This document shows positions 9,220 through 15,603 of a stretch of DNA of 46,239 nt, piece after piece; the first letter of the stretch is position 1; each line of letters starts with the position of its first letter. Below the pieces are notes generated by a model. That model did not search any database. It had not been told where the DNA came from and saw only the letters and a list, made by a program, of their open reading frames with translations. The stretch lies in contig JAJZPR010000019.1 of the NCBI GenBank assembly GCA_021847835.1, forward strand, positions 1 through 46,239. The letters run 5' to 3'. This DNA comes from Pseudomonadota bacterium (lineage in GTDB: Bacteria > Pseudomonadota > Gammaproteobacteria > Burkholderiales > Thiobacillaceae). A program made the translations under genes and the position numbers.

Positions 9220-9343
9220 CTCGACTGTCAAGGGCTTGACACAAAAAAAGTTCCCTTGCGCCAAAACTGTGCATAAGTCATTGCTTCTATGCACGAAAAC
9301 ATGGGCCTTACGCACCGTATAAGTGCGCAAGGCCTTGTTTTTT
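9220..9343 (+). ncRNA. Candidate structured small RNA
   Basis: About 124 nt between priA and the Tim44-domain gene, antiparallel to both. A perfect -10 TATAAT (9209-9214) precedes it, though its -35 is poor. Three successive stems can be drawn: CAAGGG/CCCTTG (9229-9234 with 9253-9258), GTGCATA/TATGCAC (9269-9275 with 9288-9294), and a 12-bp stem with one mismatch (9304-9315 with 9323-9334) followed by TTGTTTTTT, a strong intrinsic terminator. No reading frame of note lies inside. This is the usual build of a bacterial trans-acting sRNA. No known family (6S, GlmY) is recognised. Confidence 0.5.
9304..9343 (+). terminator. Rho-independent terminator of the candidate sRNA
   Basis: Arms GGCCTTACGCAC and GTGCGCAAGGCC with loop CGTATAA, then TTGTTTTTT. 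On the minus strand the same stem is followed by only four T, so it may also weakly end the Tim44-domain transcript. Confidence 0.75.
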
Positions 9344-9348
9344 CTGGA

Positions 9349-10188
9349 TTATGCCTGCTGGATGCCGGCGACCACCCAGCCCCCCGAGCCGCTGGTCGGC
9401 TTGGTGAGGTGCCAGACTTCGTCGAGTGCGACGGGGGCTGCCCCATCGGCTTCGCGTACCTGGCCGGTGAAGCGCACGCTGACGACATGGCGGTTGGTCT
9501 CGTCAAAGGCTTCCAGCACGTCGGCGTCCAGCGTCATGACGTCGGTGGTCTGGGCGGCGTCGCCGCGCTCGGCGATCTGCATCGACAGTTCGGCGAAGAT
9601 TTCGGGCGAGGTGAAGGCGCGCAGATCGTCCAGGTTGCCGGCATCGAAGGCGGCCTGCAGGCGGATGAAATTGAGCTTGGCTTCGCGGGCGAAGGCGGCG
9701 GCATCGAAGCCGGGCGGAAAGCTGCGGCCAGTCTGGTTGTTGCCCAGCGCGGCAGGCGTGGCGTCGAATGCGGCCGGCGCGCCGGCATTGATCGTGGCGG
9801 GCGGCATGCCGGCGTACTGCATGGCGGGCGCCGGCGCGTTGCGGCGCATGAAGAAGCGGAACAGCATGAAGGCGGCCATCGCCAGCAGCGCCAGCATCAG
9901 GAAATTGGCCATTTCCTCACCCAGGCCCAGGTGCGAGAACAGGGCGGCGAGGCCCAGGCCGGCGGCGAGGCCCGCGATCGGGCCCATCCAGCTGCGTTTT
10001 TGCGGGGTGGTCTGCGGCGTACCGGCCGTCTGCGGGCGCTGCGGCGCGGGGGCGGCTTCCTGCTTGGCGGGCGCGCTGCGCTGCATGCCGAAGGACTTGC
10101 CGCCCCCCAGGCGCTTGGCTTCGGCATCGGGTGAGGCGAAGCCGAAGCCGAGGAAGAGGGCAAATAGGCTGATCAGGAAGGTCTTCAT
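9349..10188 (-). CDS. Tim44-like domain membrane protein
   Basis: 279 aa from the ATG at 10188 with GGAG upstream. N-terminal signal/anchor (residues 1-22, LISLFALFLGFGFA), a Gln/Pro/Ala-rich linker, hydrophobic helices at about 70-115 (WMGPIAGLAAGLGLAALF and FLMLALLAMAAFMLF), then a C-terminal Tim44-like domain at about 145-277 (NFIRLQAAFDAGNLDDLRAFTSPEIFAEL). The domain resembles the mitochondrial import factor Tim44, but the bacterial role is not established. It lies 118 bp downstream of hemE on the same strand and may share its transcript. Confidence 0.88.
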   Translation of the reverse strand: MKTFLISLFALFLGFGFASPDAEAKRLGGGKSFGMQRSAPAKQEAAPAPQRPQTAGTPQTTPQKRSWMGPIAGLAAGLGLAALFSHLGLGEEMANFLMLALLAMAAFMLFRFFMRRNAPAPAMQYAGMPPATINAGAPAAFDATPAALGNNQTGRSFPPGFDAAAFAREAKLNFIRLQAAFDAGNLDDLRAFTSPEIFAELSMQIAERGDAAQTTDVMTLDADVLEAFDETNRHVVSVRFTGQVREADGAAPVALDEVWHLTKPTSGSGGWVVAGIQQA

Positions 10189-10306
10189 GGGGATGCTCCG
10201 TTGTGATGTCGACGAGACCCGGTATGGTGGCGTAAATCCGAGCGCGTCGAAAAGTCGTTTTATATGCGTGGATCATTCGAAATTTTCGATTCATCGACGT
10301 CGGAAA

Positions 10307-11383
10307 TCAGTTTCCGCCTGATGCACGCACGGCGCGGCTGCGGCTGTGCACCGCCTCGACCAGCACGGCGACGTTGTCGGGGTTGGTGAACTGCGAAATG
10401 CCGTGGCCGAGATTGAACACGTGACCGGGATGGGCGCCGTAGCTGTCGATGATGCGGTGGGCCTCGGTGCGGATGCTGTCGGGTGTGCCGTGCAGCGCGC
10501 AGGGGTCGAGGTTGCCCTGCAGCGCCACGCGGTCGCCGACCCGGCGGCGCGCCTCGCCGATGTCGACCGTCCAGTCGAGGCCCACAGCGTCGGCGCCGAT
10601 GCCGGCCATCGCTTCCAGCCAGTTGCCGCCGCCCTTGGTGAAGATGATGCTGGGGATGCGGCGGCCTTCGCGTTCCTTGATCAGGCCGGCGACGATGCGC
10701 TCCATGTAGGCGAGCGAGAATTCCTGGTACGCGTGCGGCGTGAGGCTGCCGCCCCACGAGTCGAAAATCATCACCGCCTGCGCGCCGGCTTCGATCTGCG
10801 CGTTGAGGTAGTCGGTCACCGCCCGGGTGTTCACTTCGAGGATGCGGTGCAGCAGGTCGGGGCGGCTGTACAGCATGGTCTTGATATGGCGGTAGTCGTC
10901 CGAGCTGCCGCCTTCGATCATGTAGCAGGCCAGCGTGTAGGGGCTGCCGGAAAAGCCGATCAGCGGTACCGAGCCGTCGAGCGCGCGGCGTATGCTTTTG
11001 ACGGCATCCATCACATAGCCCAGCTTGTCGGTGGGATCGGGCGCCGAGAGGTCGCGGATTTCCCATTCGTCGCGCAGCGGTCGCTCGAAGCGCGGACCTT
11101 CGCCCTGCGCGAAATAGAGGCCGAGGCCCATTGCGTCGGGCACGGTGAGGATGTCGGAGAACAGGATCGCGGCGTCGAGCGGATAGCGCGCCAGCGGCTG
11201 CAGCGTGACTTCGGTCGCCAGGTCGGGCGTCTTGCACAGGGTCAGGAAATCGCCCGCGCGCGCGCGGGTGGCGTTGTACTCGGGCAGGTAGCGCCCGGCC
11301 TGGCGCATCAGCCACAGCGGGGTGTAGTCGGTGGGCTGGCGCAGCAGCGCGCGCAGAAAGGTATCGTTCTTGAGGGCGGACAT
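10307..11383 (-). CDS. hemE: Uroporphyrinogen decarboxylase
   Basis: 358 aa from the ATG at 11383 ([17 protein letters not shown], the conserved start); a GTG four codons earlier is the only alternative. It converts uroporphyrinogen III to coproporphyrinogen III in haem synthesis. The signature [13 protein letters not shown] is at about 24-36 and [17 protein letters not shown] near 145; the length is typical. Oddly, the start codon sits directly behind the T-run of a strong terminator and no Shine-Dalgarno is visible. Confidence 0.96.
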   Translation of the reverse strand: MSALKNDTFLRALLRQPTDYTPLWLMRQAGRYLPEYNATRARAGDFLTLCKTPDLATEVTLQPLARYPLDAAILFSDILTVPDAMGLGLYFAQGEGPRFERPLRDEWEIRDLSAPDPTDKLGYVMDAVKSIRRALDGSVPLIGFSGSPYTLACYMIEGGSSDDYRHIKTMLYSRPDLLHRILEVNTRAVTDYLNAQIEAGAQAVMIFDSWGGSLTPHAYQEFSLAYMERIVAGLIKEREGRRIPSIIFTKGGGNWLEAMAGIGADAVGLDWTVDIGEARRRVGDRVALQGNLDPCALHGTPDSIRTEAHRIIDSYGAHPGHVFNLGHGISQFTNPDNVAVLVEAVHSRSRAVRASGGN

Positions 11384-11395
11384 GGCTGAGGCCAC

Positions 11396-11447
11396 AAAAA
11401 AGGCCGGGACGCAAAGCCCGCATTCTAGCAGGCTTGGCGTCCCGGCC
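11396..11447 (-). terminator. Strong intrinsic terminator abutting the hemE start
   Basis: A 17-bp stem (11431-11447 with 11402-11418, one mismatch, arms starting GGCCGGGACGC) is followed on the minus strand by TTTTTT (11401-11396). It ends the glycine-zipper gene, yet the last T lies immediately before the possible GTG start of hemE. It may act as an attenuator, or hemE has a promoter inside this element. Confidence 0.85.
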
Positions 11448-11463
11448 CGGCAGCCGCCCTGGG

Positions 11464-12009
11464 TCAGCTACGGCGGAAACGCCATTCCCCGCGGCCGGCC
11501 GGGCAGGCCAGCACGTCGCGCGGACGGCGTCCGTCGACCACCAGGGTGGCTTGACGGCAGCCGTCGCGGGCGTCGCCGCGCGGGGTGAAGTGGTAATGGT
11601 GGCCGTCATGGCGCCATTCGACCGGAACGCCGGGGCGGCCGAGCTCCAGCGCGTGGCCCATGCAGGCGCGGTCGCGCTCGTCCAGACTGTCGCCGATGGC
11701 ATGTCCCACTACGGCGCCGAGCACGCCACCGACCACCATGCCGACCACGCGGTCGTCGCGATCGGCCACCTGGCCACCGATCACGGCGCCGGTGACGCCG
11801 CCGATGACCGCGCCGATCTCGTCGCGATTGCAGCGACCGGCCGAAATGCCGTAATCGCGCACAAAGACCGCGCCGCTCTTGCCCCGGTAATGCTTGGCCT
11901 GGTGATGCTTCTTGTAATGGCCGTGGGCAGGCGCATGCGCGGGCGGATCGGCGAGCGCCGGGCCGGCGGCCATCCATGCGGCCAGCGCCAGCGTAACGGG
12001 AATCTTCAT
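11464..12009 (-). CDS. Glycine-zipper envelope protein
   Basis: 181 aa, start ATG at 12009 with AAGGAG eight bases upstream. Signal peptide ([14 protein letters not shown], cleavage before DPP), a His/Lys-rich stretch (about 25-40), then a glycine-zipper 2TM segment at about 63-105 ([18 protein letters not shown] ... [15 protein letters not shown]) as in the 17-kDa surface antigen/SlyB-like families. The C-terminal domain has two Cys (GCRQ, LACPAG). The mature start lacks a lipobox, so it is probably periplasmic or outer-membrane-associated. Function beyond envelope integrity is unknown. Followed by a strong terminator. Confidence 0.8.
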   Translation of the reverse strand: MKIPVTLALAAWMAAGPALADPPAHAPAHGHYKKHHQAKHYRGKSGAVFVRDYGISAGRCNRDEIGAVIGGVTGAVIGGQVADRDDRVVGMVVGGVLGAVVGHAIGDSLDERDRACMGHALELGRPGVPVEWRHDGHHYHFTPRGDARDGCRQATLVVDGRRPRDVLACPAGRGEWRFRRS

Positions 12010-12079
12010 GTGTGTGCTCCTTGTGGATGAGGACGGGGGGTTAACGGCGCGCCGCCGGCCAAATCAGGCATCGCGCGCT

Positions 12080-12490
12080 TCAGTCCCGCCAAGGGGAGGT
12101 ATTGTAGGCGTAGCGTTGCTGGCGGTCGTGCTTTTCTGCCCGGATGTTGCGGCTCGCCCTGTCGAGGGCATGGCCGAGATGCCGGAATTCACGTCCGTCG
12201 ATGAAGCCATCTGCACGGAAATGACGTTCCATGGAACGGATCTCGCGCTGTTCGTGCATCAACTCGCGGAATTCCGCACGTGTCAGGCGGCCTTCGTGCA
12301 TGCCGGTGCGGATGCGGTCCATCTGCCTGTCCTGGCGGGCGTTGACCTGCTGGCTGAACTGCTGGCTTTGCCGGAAGGCGTAGCGGTCGTGGCCGTCACG
12401 GTCCCAGCCGGCCATGGCGCTGGGGGCGGACAGGACCAGGCTGCCGAACGCCAGCAGGCCGAGGGCGGTTTTCATCAGAGTGCTTTTCAT
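12080..12490 (-). CDS. Small basic periplasmic protein with G-x-L-T-x-x-E-F repeats
   Basis: 136 aa from the ATG at 12490 with AAGGAG eight bases upstream; an extended open frame further upstream has no signal. It has a signal peptide (TALGLLAFGSLVLSAPSAMA), then an Arg/His/Gln-rich helical body with two related segments: EGRLTRAEFRELM and DGFIDGREFRHLG. These resemble degenerate EF-hand or SHOCT-like units but keep few Ca ligands. The size, charge and export suggest a Spy/CpxP-like envelope-stress protein, but no LTxxQ signature is clear, so this is inference. Its leader starts with a perfect hairpin and its upstream DNA carries tandem GTTAC repeats. Confidence 0.75.
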   Translation of the reverse strand: MKSTLMKTALGLLAFGSLVLSAPSAMAGWDRDGHDRYAFRQSQQFSQQVNARQDRQMDRIRTGMHEGRLTRAEFRELMHEQREIRSMERHFRADGFIDGREFRHLGHALDRASRNIRAEKHDRQQRYAYNTSPWRD

Positions 12491-12516
12491 GGTGTGGCTC
12501 CTTTTGGTTGCGGATA

Positions 12517-12540
12517 CCGCTGCAGGGCTTGCTGCAGCGG
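12517..12540 (-). promoter_or_regulatory. Perfect hairpin at the predicted 5' end of the 12080-12490 mRNA
   Basis: CCGCTGCAG and CTGCAGCGG (9 bp, loop of 6) lie just downstream of a -10-like TAGAGT (12554-12549, minus strand). The transcript would begin near 12542, so the hairpin would be its first structure, with AAGGAG and the ATG after it. Such 5'-terminal stems are known to protect mRNAs from decay; here it is a prediction. Confidence 0.5.
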
Positions 12541-12564
12541 ACAATTGCACTCTAGATCTGCCGT

Positions 12565-12611
12565 GTAAGCGGGATGTTTGGCGCAGGTAACGAGGTGTAA
12601 CGTTGTGTAAC
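12565..12611. promoter_or_regulatory. Tandem GTAAC operator (OmpR-family type)
   Basis: GTAAC occurs at 12587, 12597 and 12607, exactly one helical turn (10 bp) apart, with GTAAG at 12565. Direct pentamer repeats at 10-11 bp spacing are how OmpR/PhoB-family regulators bind (GTTAC-type half-sites in OmpR and RstA targets). The array lies between the divergent 12080-12490 gene and the FadL-type channel gene, ending about 11-55 bp upstream of the former's -10. The bound regulator is not identified. Confidence 0.5.
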
Positions 12612-12807
12612 CGGGTTCAGGGTTCAGGTTTTGCCAAAACTTGCCGTTTAATCAATTGAACAGGGCGGAAACCATGCTGGACGCCTGGTTTTTGCCTTTT
12701 TTCTTGCAATTCCCAGCGGGACAGCGGGGCCGGAGGCGGCTCTGTCTAGGTAAATAGGTTAGAATTTCCCGTTTTTGCTCAACCAACCCGCGTCGTAGGA
12801 GACCCAG
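12612..12807. other. Upstream region of the FadL-type channel gene
   Basis: With the two entries above this makes a 317-bp gap. It holds a duplicated GGTTCAG (12614-12627), a 13-bp palindrome GTTTTG-C-CAAAAC (12628-12640), a weak -10 TAGAAT (12760-12765) without a good -35, and AGGAG before the ATG at 12808. No other gene is seen. Confidence 0.5.
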
Positions 12808-13959
12808 ATGCAACTCAAGAAACTCGCAGCCACGCTAGCTGCGGTGGGCATGGCTGTGCCCGGACTGGTCCATGCCACCAATGGCATGCTGATGGAGGGC
12901 TACGGCCCGATCGCTGCCGCCATGGGTGGCGCTGCCATGGCGTACGACAACGGCACGGCGGCGATGGCCAACAATCCGGCCACCCTCGGCCTGATGGCCG
13001 ACGGCAGCCGCATCGACCTGATGCTGGGCCATGTCGGTCCCGACGTCTCGGCGACGGCCATGGGCACGTCCCGTGCCGACGCTTTCTACATGCCGGCCTT
13101 CGGCTACGTCAAGAAGCAGGGCAAGCTGGCCTACGGCGCGGGCATTTACGGCCAGGGCGGCATGGGAACCGAATATGCCAACGGCGACATGGCACAGGTG
13201 AGCGTGGGCCGCGTGATCTTCCCGCTGGCCTATTCCGTCAACGAGCGCTTCAGCCTCGGCGGTAGCGTCGACATCGTGTGGGCTGGCATGGATCTGGTGG
13301 CGGGCATGCCCGGTATCAACTTCAAGGATGACAGCGATTACAGCGGCCAGGCCAAGGGCTACAGCCTCGCCGGCAAGCTGGGTTTCACCTACAAGCTCAA
13401 CGACGCGCTGACTGTCGGCGGCGTCTACCAGACCGCCGGCAACCTGCCCGACCTCGAGGACAGCACCTACAAGGTCGAAGGGTTCGACATGCCGCCCATC
13501 GTCGGCCTCGGCCTCGCCTGGCAGGCGAATGATCGCCTCATGATCGCCGCCGACGTCAAGGACGTGATGTGGGGCAGCAGCATGAACACCGTGACCATCT
13601 ACAACAACGGCGTGGTCGCCGCCCCGTTCCGCCAGGACTGGGACGACCAGATCGTGGTGTCCGTGGGCGCGTCCTACCGGTTCACCGACGCCTTCACCGG
13701 CCGCATCGGCTACAACCACGGCAAGAACCCGATTCCCGATGAAAACGTCAGCTACCTGTGGCCGGCGATCGTCGAGGACCACTACACGGTGGGCTTCGGC
13801 TACGCCTTCAGCAAGCAGTCGCAGATCAACTTCGCTTTCAGCTACGTGCCGGAAGTGTCGGTGACGGGCACGGGCGCGGCCATGCCTATGGGCAACGGCG
13901 GCATGACGATCGAACACAGCCAGACCAACTGGCAGCTGATGTACAGCTACACTTTCTGA
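12808..13959 (+). CDS. FadL/OmpP1/TodX-type outer-membrane channel
   Basis: 383 aa. A signal peptide (to about residue 23, cleaved after VHA) is followed by the FadL-type N-terminal plug (TNGMLMEGYGPIAAAMGGAA ... NPATLGLMADGSRIDL) and an amphipathic beta-barrel ending in a C-terminal Phe (YSYTF). The family imports hydrophobic compounds such as long-chain fatty acids or aromatics across the outer membrane; substrate unknown. Preceded by AGGAG eight bases before the ATG and closed by a strong terminator, so it is monocistronic. Divergent from the 12080-12490 gene with a shared regulatory region. Confidence 0.88.
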   Translation: MQLKKLAATLAAVGMAVPGLVHATNGMLMEGYGPIAAAMGGAAMAYDNGTAAMANNPATLGLMADGSRIDLMLGHVGPDVSATAMGTSRADAFYMPAFGYVKKQGKLAYGAGIYGQGGMGTEYANGDMAQVSVGRVIFPLAYSVNERFSLGGSVDIVWAGMDLVAGMPGINFKDDSDYSGQAKGYSLAGKLGFTYKLNDALTVGGVYQTAGNLPDLEDSTYKVEGFDMPPIVGLGLAWQANDRLMIAADVKDVMWGSSMNTVTIYNNGVVAAPFRQDWDDQIVVSVGASYRFTDAFTGRIGYNHGKNPIPDENVSYLWPAIVEDHYTVGFGYAFSKQSQINFAFSYVPEVSVTGTGAAMPMGNGGMTIEHSQTNWQLMYSYTF

Positions 13960-13994
13960 TACAGGTCATGAGAGGCCGACCCGGCCATACAGAA

Positions 13995-14021
13995 ACGGGG
14001 GCGCGCGCCCCCGTTTTTTTT
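13995..14021 (+). terminator. Terminator after the FadL-type gene
   Basis: Self-complementary ACGGGGGCGCGCGCCCCCGT followed by a run of eight T. On the minus strand it is followed by GTTTCT and may also end the lipoprotein gene at 14037. Confidence 0.9.
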
Positions 14022-14036
14022 GCGCTTGCGATCCGA

Positions 14037-14408
14037 TCACGGCTTCTGGATGTCCTCACCCAGCTGCTCGATCTTCTCGCCTGCCTGTTCACGTGCTTCA
14101 TCCAGCGCGCGCCCGGCTTCTTCGGCCGGTCCGGGCGGTGCCGTGGCATCGTCAACCAGCTTGCTGGCCTCTTCCTGCATGTCCTGCACCGCCTGGTCGA
14201 CCTGTTCGCCGGCTTGCTCCGCAGGACCCTTGCTGTCGCAGCCGTTGAGGATCAGCAGCGTGGTCAGTACGGCAAGTACGCCGTAGGAAGCATGCCAGGG
14301 ATGGCTGCGTTTTGTGCCGGCCGGAAGGGCGTGCAGCATTCCGGTTCCAGCGCCGCTCCATTCGTAGAGCCGCATGTGTTCGTCTTCGAGGTATTGCGTG
14401 CTGTACAT
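14037..14408 (-). CDS. Small putative lipoprotein with amphipathic helix
   Basis: 123 aa from the ATG at 14408, chosen because AGGAG lies six bases upstream. Residues 44-56 are a hydrophobic stretch ending in a lipobox-like LNG-C57; the remainder is an acidic, Gln/Glu/Ala-rich amphipathic helix (about 60-120). The signal is unusually far from this start. The internal ATG at 14339 (residue 24) would place a KR-containing n-region and the lipobox at normal distance but has no clear ribosome-binding site. Not a recognised family. It follows the EF-hand/BON gene by 65 bp and likely shares its sigma-54 transcript. Confidence 0.65.
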   Translation of the reverse strand: MYSTQYLEDEHMRLYEWSGAGTGMLHALPAGTKRSHPWHASYGVLAVLTTLLILNGCDSKGPAEQAGEQVDQAVQDMQEEASKLVDDATAPPGPAEEAGRALDEAREQAGEKIEQLGEDIQKP

Positions 14409-14473
14409 GTAATTCTCCTGATTGTTCTCGATCAGCCGGCCGCGGACTGCCCGCGGCGCGGCTGGATGCGCGG

Positions 14474-14956
14474 TCAGCGCTTGATTTGCAGATCGTTCTT
14501 GACGCCTTTCACGCCCTCGACGCTGCGCGCAAGTTTTTCGGCCGCTGCGATCTGATCCGGGGTGGTGACCCAGCCCGACAGCTGCACCGTGCCCTTGCTG
14601 GTTTCCACGTTCACGTCCAGGCCTTTCACGCTCTCCTCTTTGAGCAGCAGCGTCTTCACCTTGGTCGTGATCCACGCGTCGTCGACGTATTTCGTCGCCT
14701 TGGAACGATCACTGTTGGCGGCAGCCTTGAGGTACTCGTCGTTGCTGAGGCGCTTGTCGCGATTGACGTCGCCTTCATTGAAAGCCTGTTCATGGCCGCC
14801 CTGGGCCTCGAACTCCTGCAGGCTGATCATGCCGTCGCCATTGCCGTCCATGGTCTTGAAGCCGGGCATGCCCGGCGCGGCCCAAGCCGAGACGCTCAAC
14901 GCGCCCAGGGTGCCGGCCAGGGTCAGATTCAGAATGCGATGGTTGATGGGTTTCAT
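14474..14956 (-). CDS. Periplasmic EF-hand plus BON-domain protein
   Basis: 160 aa from the ATG at 14956 with AGGAG upstream. Signal peptide to about residue 27 (SVSAWA-APG). Two EF-hand-like loops: DGNGDGMISLQEF (37-49, all Ca ligands present) and DVNRDKRLSNDEY (63-75). Then one BON domain at about 91-158 (ITTKVKTLLLKEESVKGLDVNV ending VKGVKNDLQI). BON domains, as in OsmY, associate with membranes during osmotic or envelope stress; the EF-hands suggest calcium binding. A sigma-54 promoter, an IHF-like site and two GlrR-type sites lie upstream. Confidence 0.85.
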   Translation of the reverse strand: MKPINHRILNLTLAGTLGALSVSAWAAPGMPGFKTMDGNGDGMISLQEFEAQGGHEQAFNEGDVNRDKRLSNDEYLKAAANSDRSKATKYVDDAWITTKVKTLLLKEESVKGLDVNVETSKGTVQLSGWVTTPDQIAAAEKLARSVEGVKGVKNDLQIKR

Positions 14957-15023
14957 GTCTATCTCCTGTGATGAGTCGATACGAATGCAGATGCACGAAT
15001 GCAGGTGCACTCAAGCCGGATAC

Positions 15024-15040
15024 AGCGACGACCGTGCCAG
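15024..15040 (-). promoter_or_regulatory. Sigma-54 promoter of the EF-hand/BON gene
   Basis: Minus strand CTGGCACG-GTCG-TCGCT against the consensus YTGGCACG-N4-TTGCW: all positions match except one T. GG (15038-15037) and GC (15026-15025) are at the obligatory spacing. The predicted start is near 15014, 57 bases before the ATG at 14956. Confidence 0.8.
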
Positions 15041-15061
15041 ATCGATTTTATTTAACAGAAT

Positions 15062-15074
15062 CAATCGCTTGATG
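15062..15074 (-). promoter_or_regulatory. IHF-like site between activator sites and promoter
   Basis: Minus strand CATCAAGCGATTG matches WATCAA-N4-TTR except at the first base, followed by AT-rich DNA. It is centred about 54 bp upstream of the predicted start, where IHF bends DNA at many sigma-54 promoters. Confidence 0.5.
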
Positions 15075-15124
15075 AGATTGCCCAGCGTCGGTGCGCAAGG
15101 GCGGCGGGGCTTGCCCCCTCTATT

Positions 15125-15142
15125 TGTCGTCCGGCGGAGACA
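15125..15142. promoter_or_regulatory. GlrR-type activator site (promoter-proximal)
   Basis: Exact TGTC-N10-GACA, the GlrR recognition motif known from the enterobacterial glmY, glmZ and rpoE promoters. It is embedded in a larger perfect inverted repeat with 13-bp arms (15116-15128 and 15139-15151). Centred about -120 from the sigma-54 start. Confidence 0.75.
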
Positions 15143-15186
15143 AATAGAGGGAGGATCTACAGTTCATTGTTTTGCTTGGATAAATT

Positions 15187-15204
15187 TGTCTGGCATCGGC
15201 GACA
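15187..15204. promoter_or_regulatory. GlrR-type activator site (distal)
   Basis: Second exact TGTC-N10-GACA, centred about -182 and 62 bp from the proximal site. Both sites share the left-flank ATTTGTC. The gap between the BON gene and the DUF1328 gene (14957-15275) holds no other gene. Confidence 0.75.
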
Positions 15205-15232
15205 GAGGACGCAGCGCGGTGCGACAGGCACG

Positions 15233-15256
15233 AAAAAGGGGGAGCCAGGCTCCCCC
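15233..15256 (-). terminator. Terminator after the DUF1328 gene
   Basis: GGGGGAG and CTCCCCC with a 5-nt loop, then TTTTT on the minus strand (15237-15233). It separates the DUF1328 gene from the BON promoter region. Confidence 0.8.
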
Positions 15257-15275
15257 ATTCAGGCGGTTGCAGGGT

Positions 15276-15443
15276 CTACACCGTGGGAGGGCGACGACCG
15301 GTGGCCAGCAGCACCAGAAAAACCACCAGACCGACGACGAACAGCACTTTGGCAATCCAAGCCGCGGTGCCGGCCACCCCGGCAAAGCCGAAAATCCCGG
15401 CGATGATGGCAACGACGAGAAACGTAATGGCCCATCCGAACAT
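15276..15443 (-). CDS. DUF1328 small membrane protein
   Basis: 55 aa, starting [20 protein letters not shown] and ending TGRRPPTV before a TAG. Two hydrophobic helices (about 4-24 and 30-48) separated by a glycine-rich turn match the DUF1328 (YtjA-like) family of inner-membrane peptides; function unknown. AAGGAG lies seven bases upstream of the ATG at 15443. Transcription is predicted from a sigma-54 promoter 42 bases further upstream and ends at its own terminator, giving a monocistronic stress-type message. Confidence 0.88.
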   Translation of the reverse strand: MFGWAITFLVVAIIAGIFGFAGVAGTAAWIAKVLFVVGLVVFLVLLATGRRPPTV

Positions 15444-15494
15444 GGTGTGCTCCTTTCAGGATTGATGAATGCCCACGAAGGCGGGTCCAGTCCG

Positions 15495-15512
15495 TTGCAG
15501 GAGCTGTGCCAA
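15495..15512 (-). promoter_or_regulatory. Sigma-54 promoter of the DUF1328 gene
   Basis: Minus strand TTGGCAC-AGCTC-CTGCAA: GG (15510-15509) and GC (15498-15497) are correctly spaced and TGGCAC is perfect. The predicted start is near 15486. Immediately upstream is an 8-bp AT inverted repeat (15512-15532, ATCAAAAA/TTTTTGAT). Confidence 0.8.
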
Positions 15513-15584
15513 TCAAAAATGTCCTTTTTGATCAGCCTGTTATGTTTGGCGGTGGGGTGTTGCCCGGCTCCGGCCGGGCAGGAG

Positions 15585-15602
15585 GGTCGTCTGGGCCCGA
15601 CA
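15585..15602. promoter_or_regulatory. GlrR-type activator site of the DUF1328 promoter
   Basis: GGTC-N10-GACA, seven of eight positions of TGTC-N10-GACA, with symmetric flanks (GAG ... CTC). It sits directly behind the glrR stop codon and is centred about -108 from the predicted sigma-54 start. A poorer copy (GGTC-N10-AACA) is at 15615-15632 inside glrR. Confidence 0.55.
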
Positions 15603-15603
15603 C

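Noticed and set aside
15116..15151. Perfect inverted repeat as a transcription terminator
   Set aside because: No T-run on either strand; better explained as an activator site upstream of a sigma-54 promoter.
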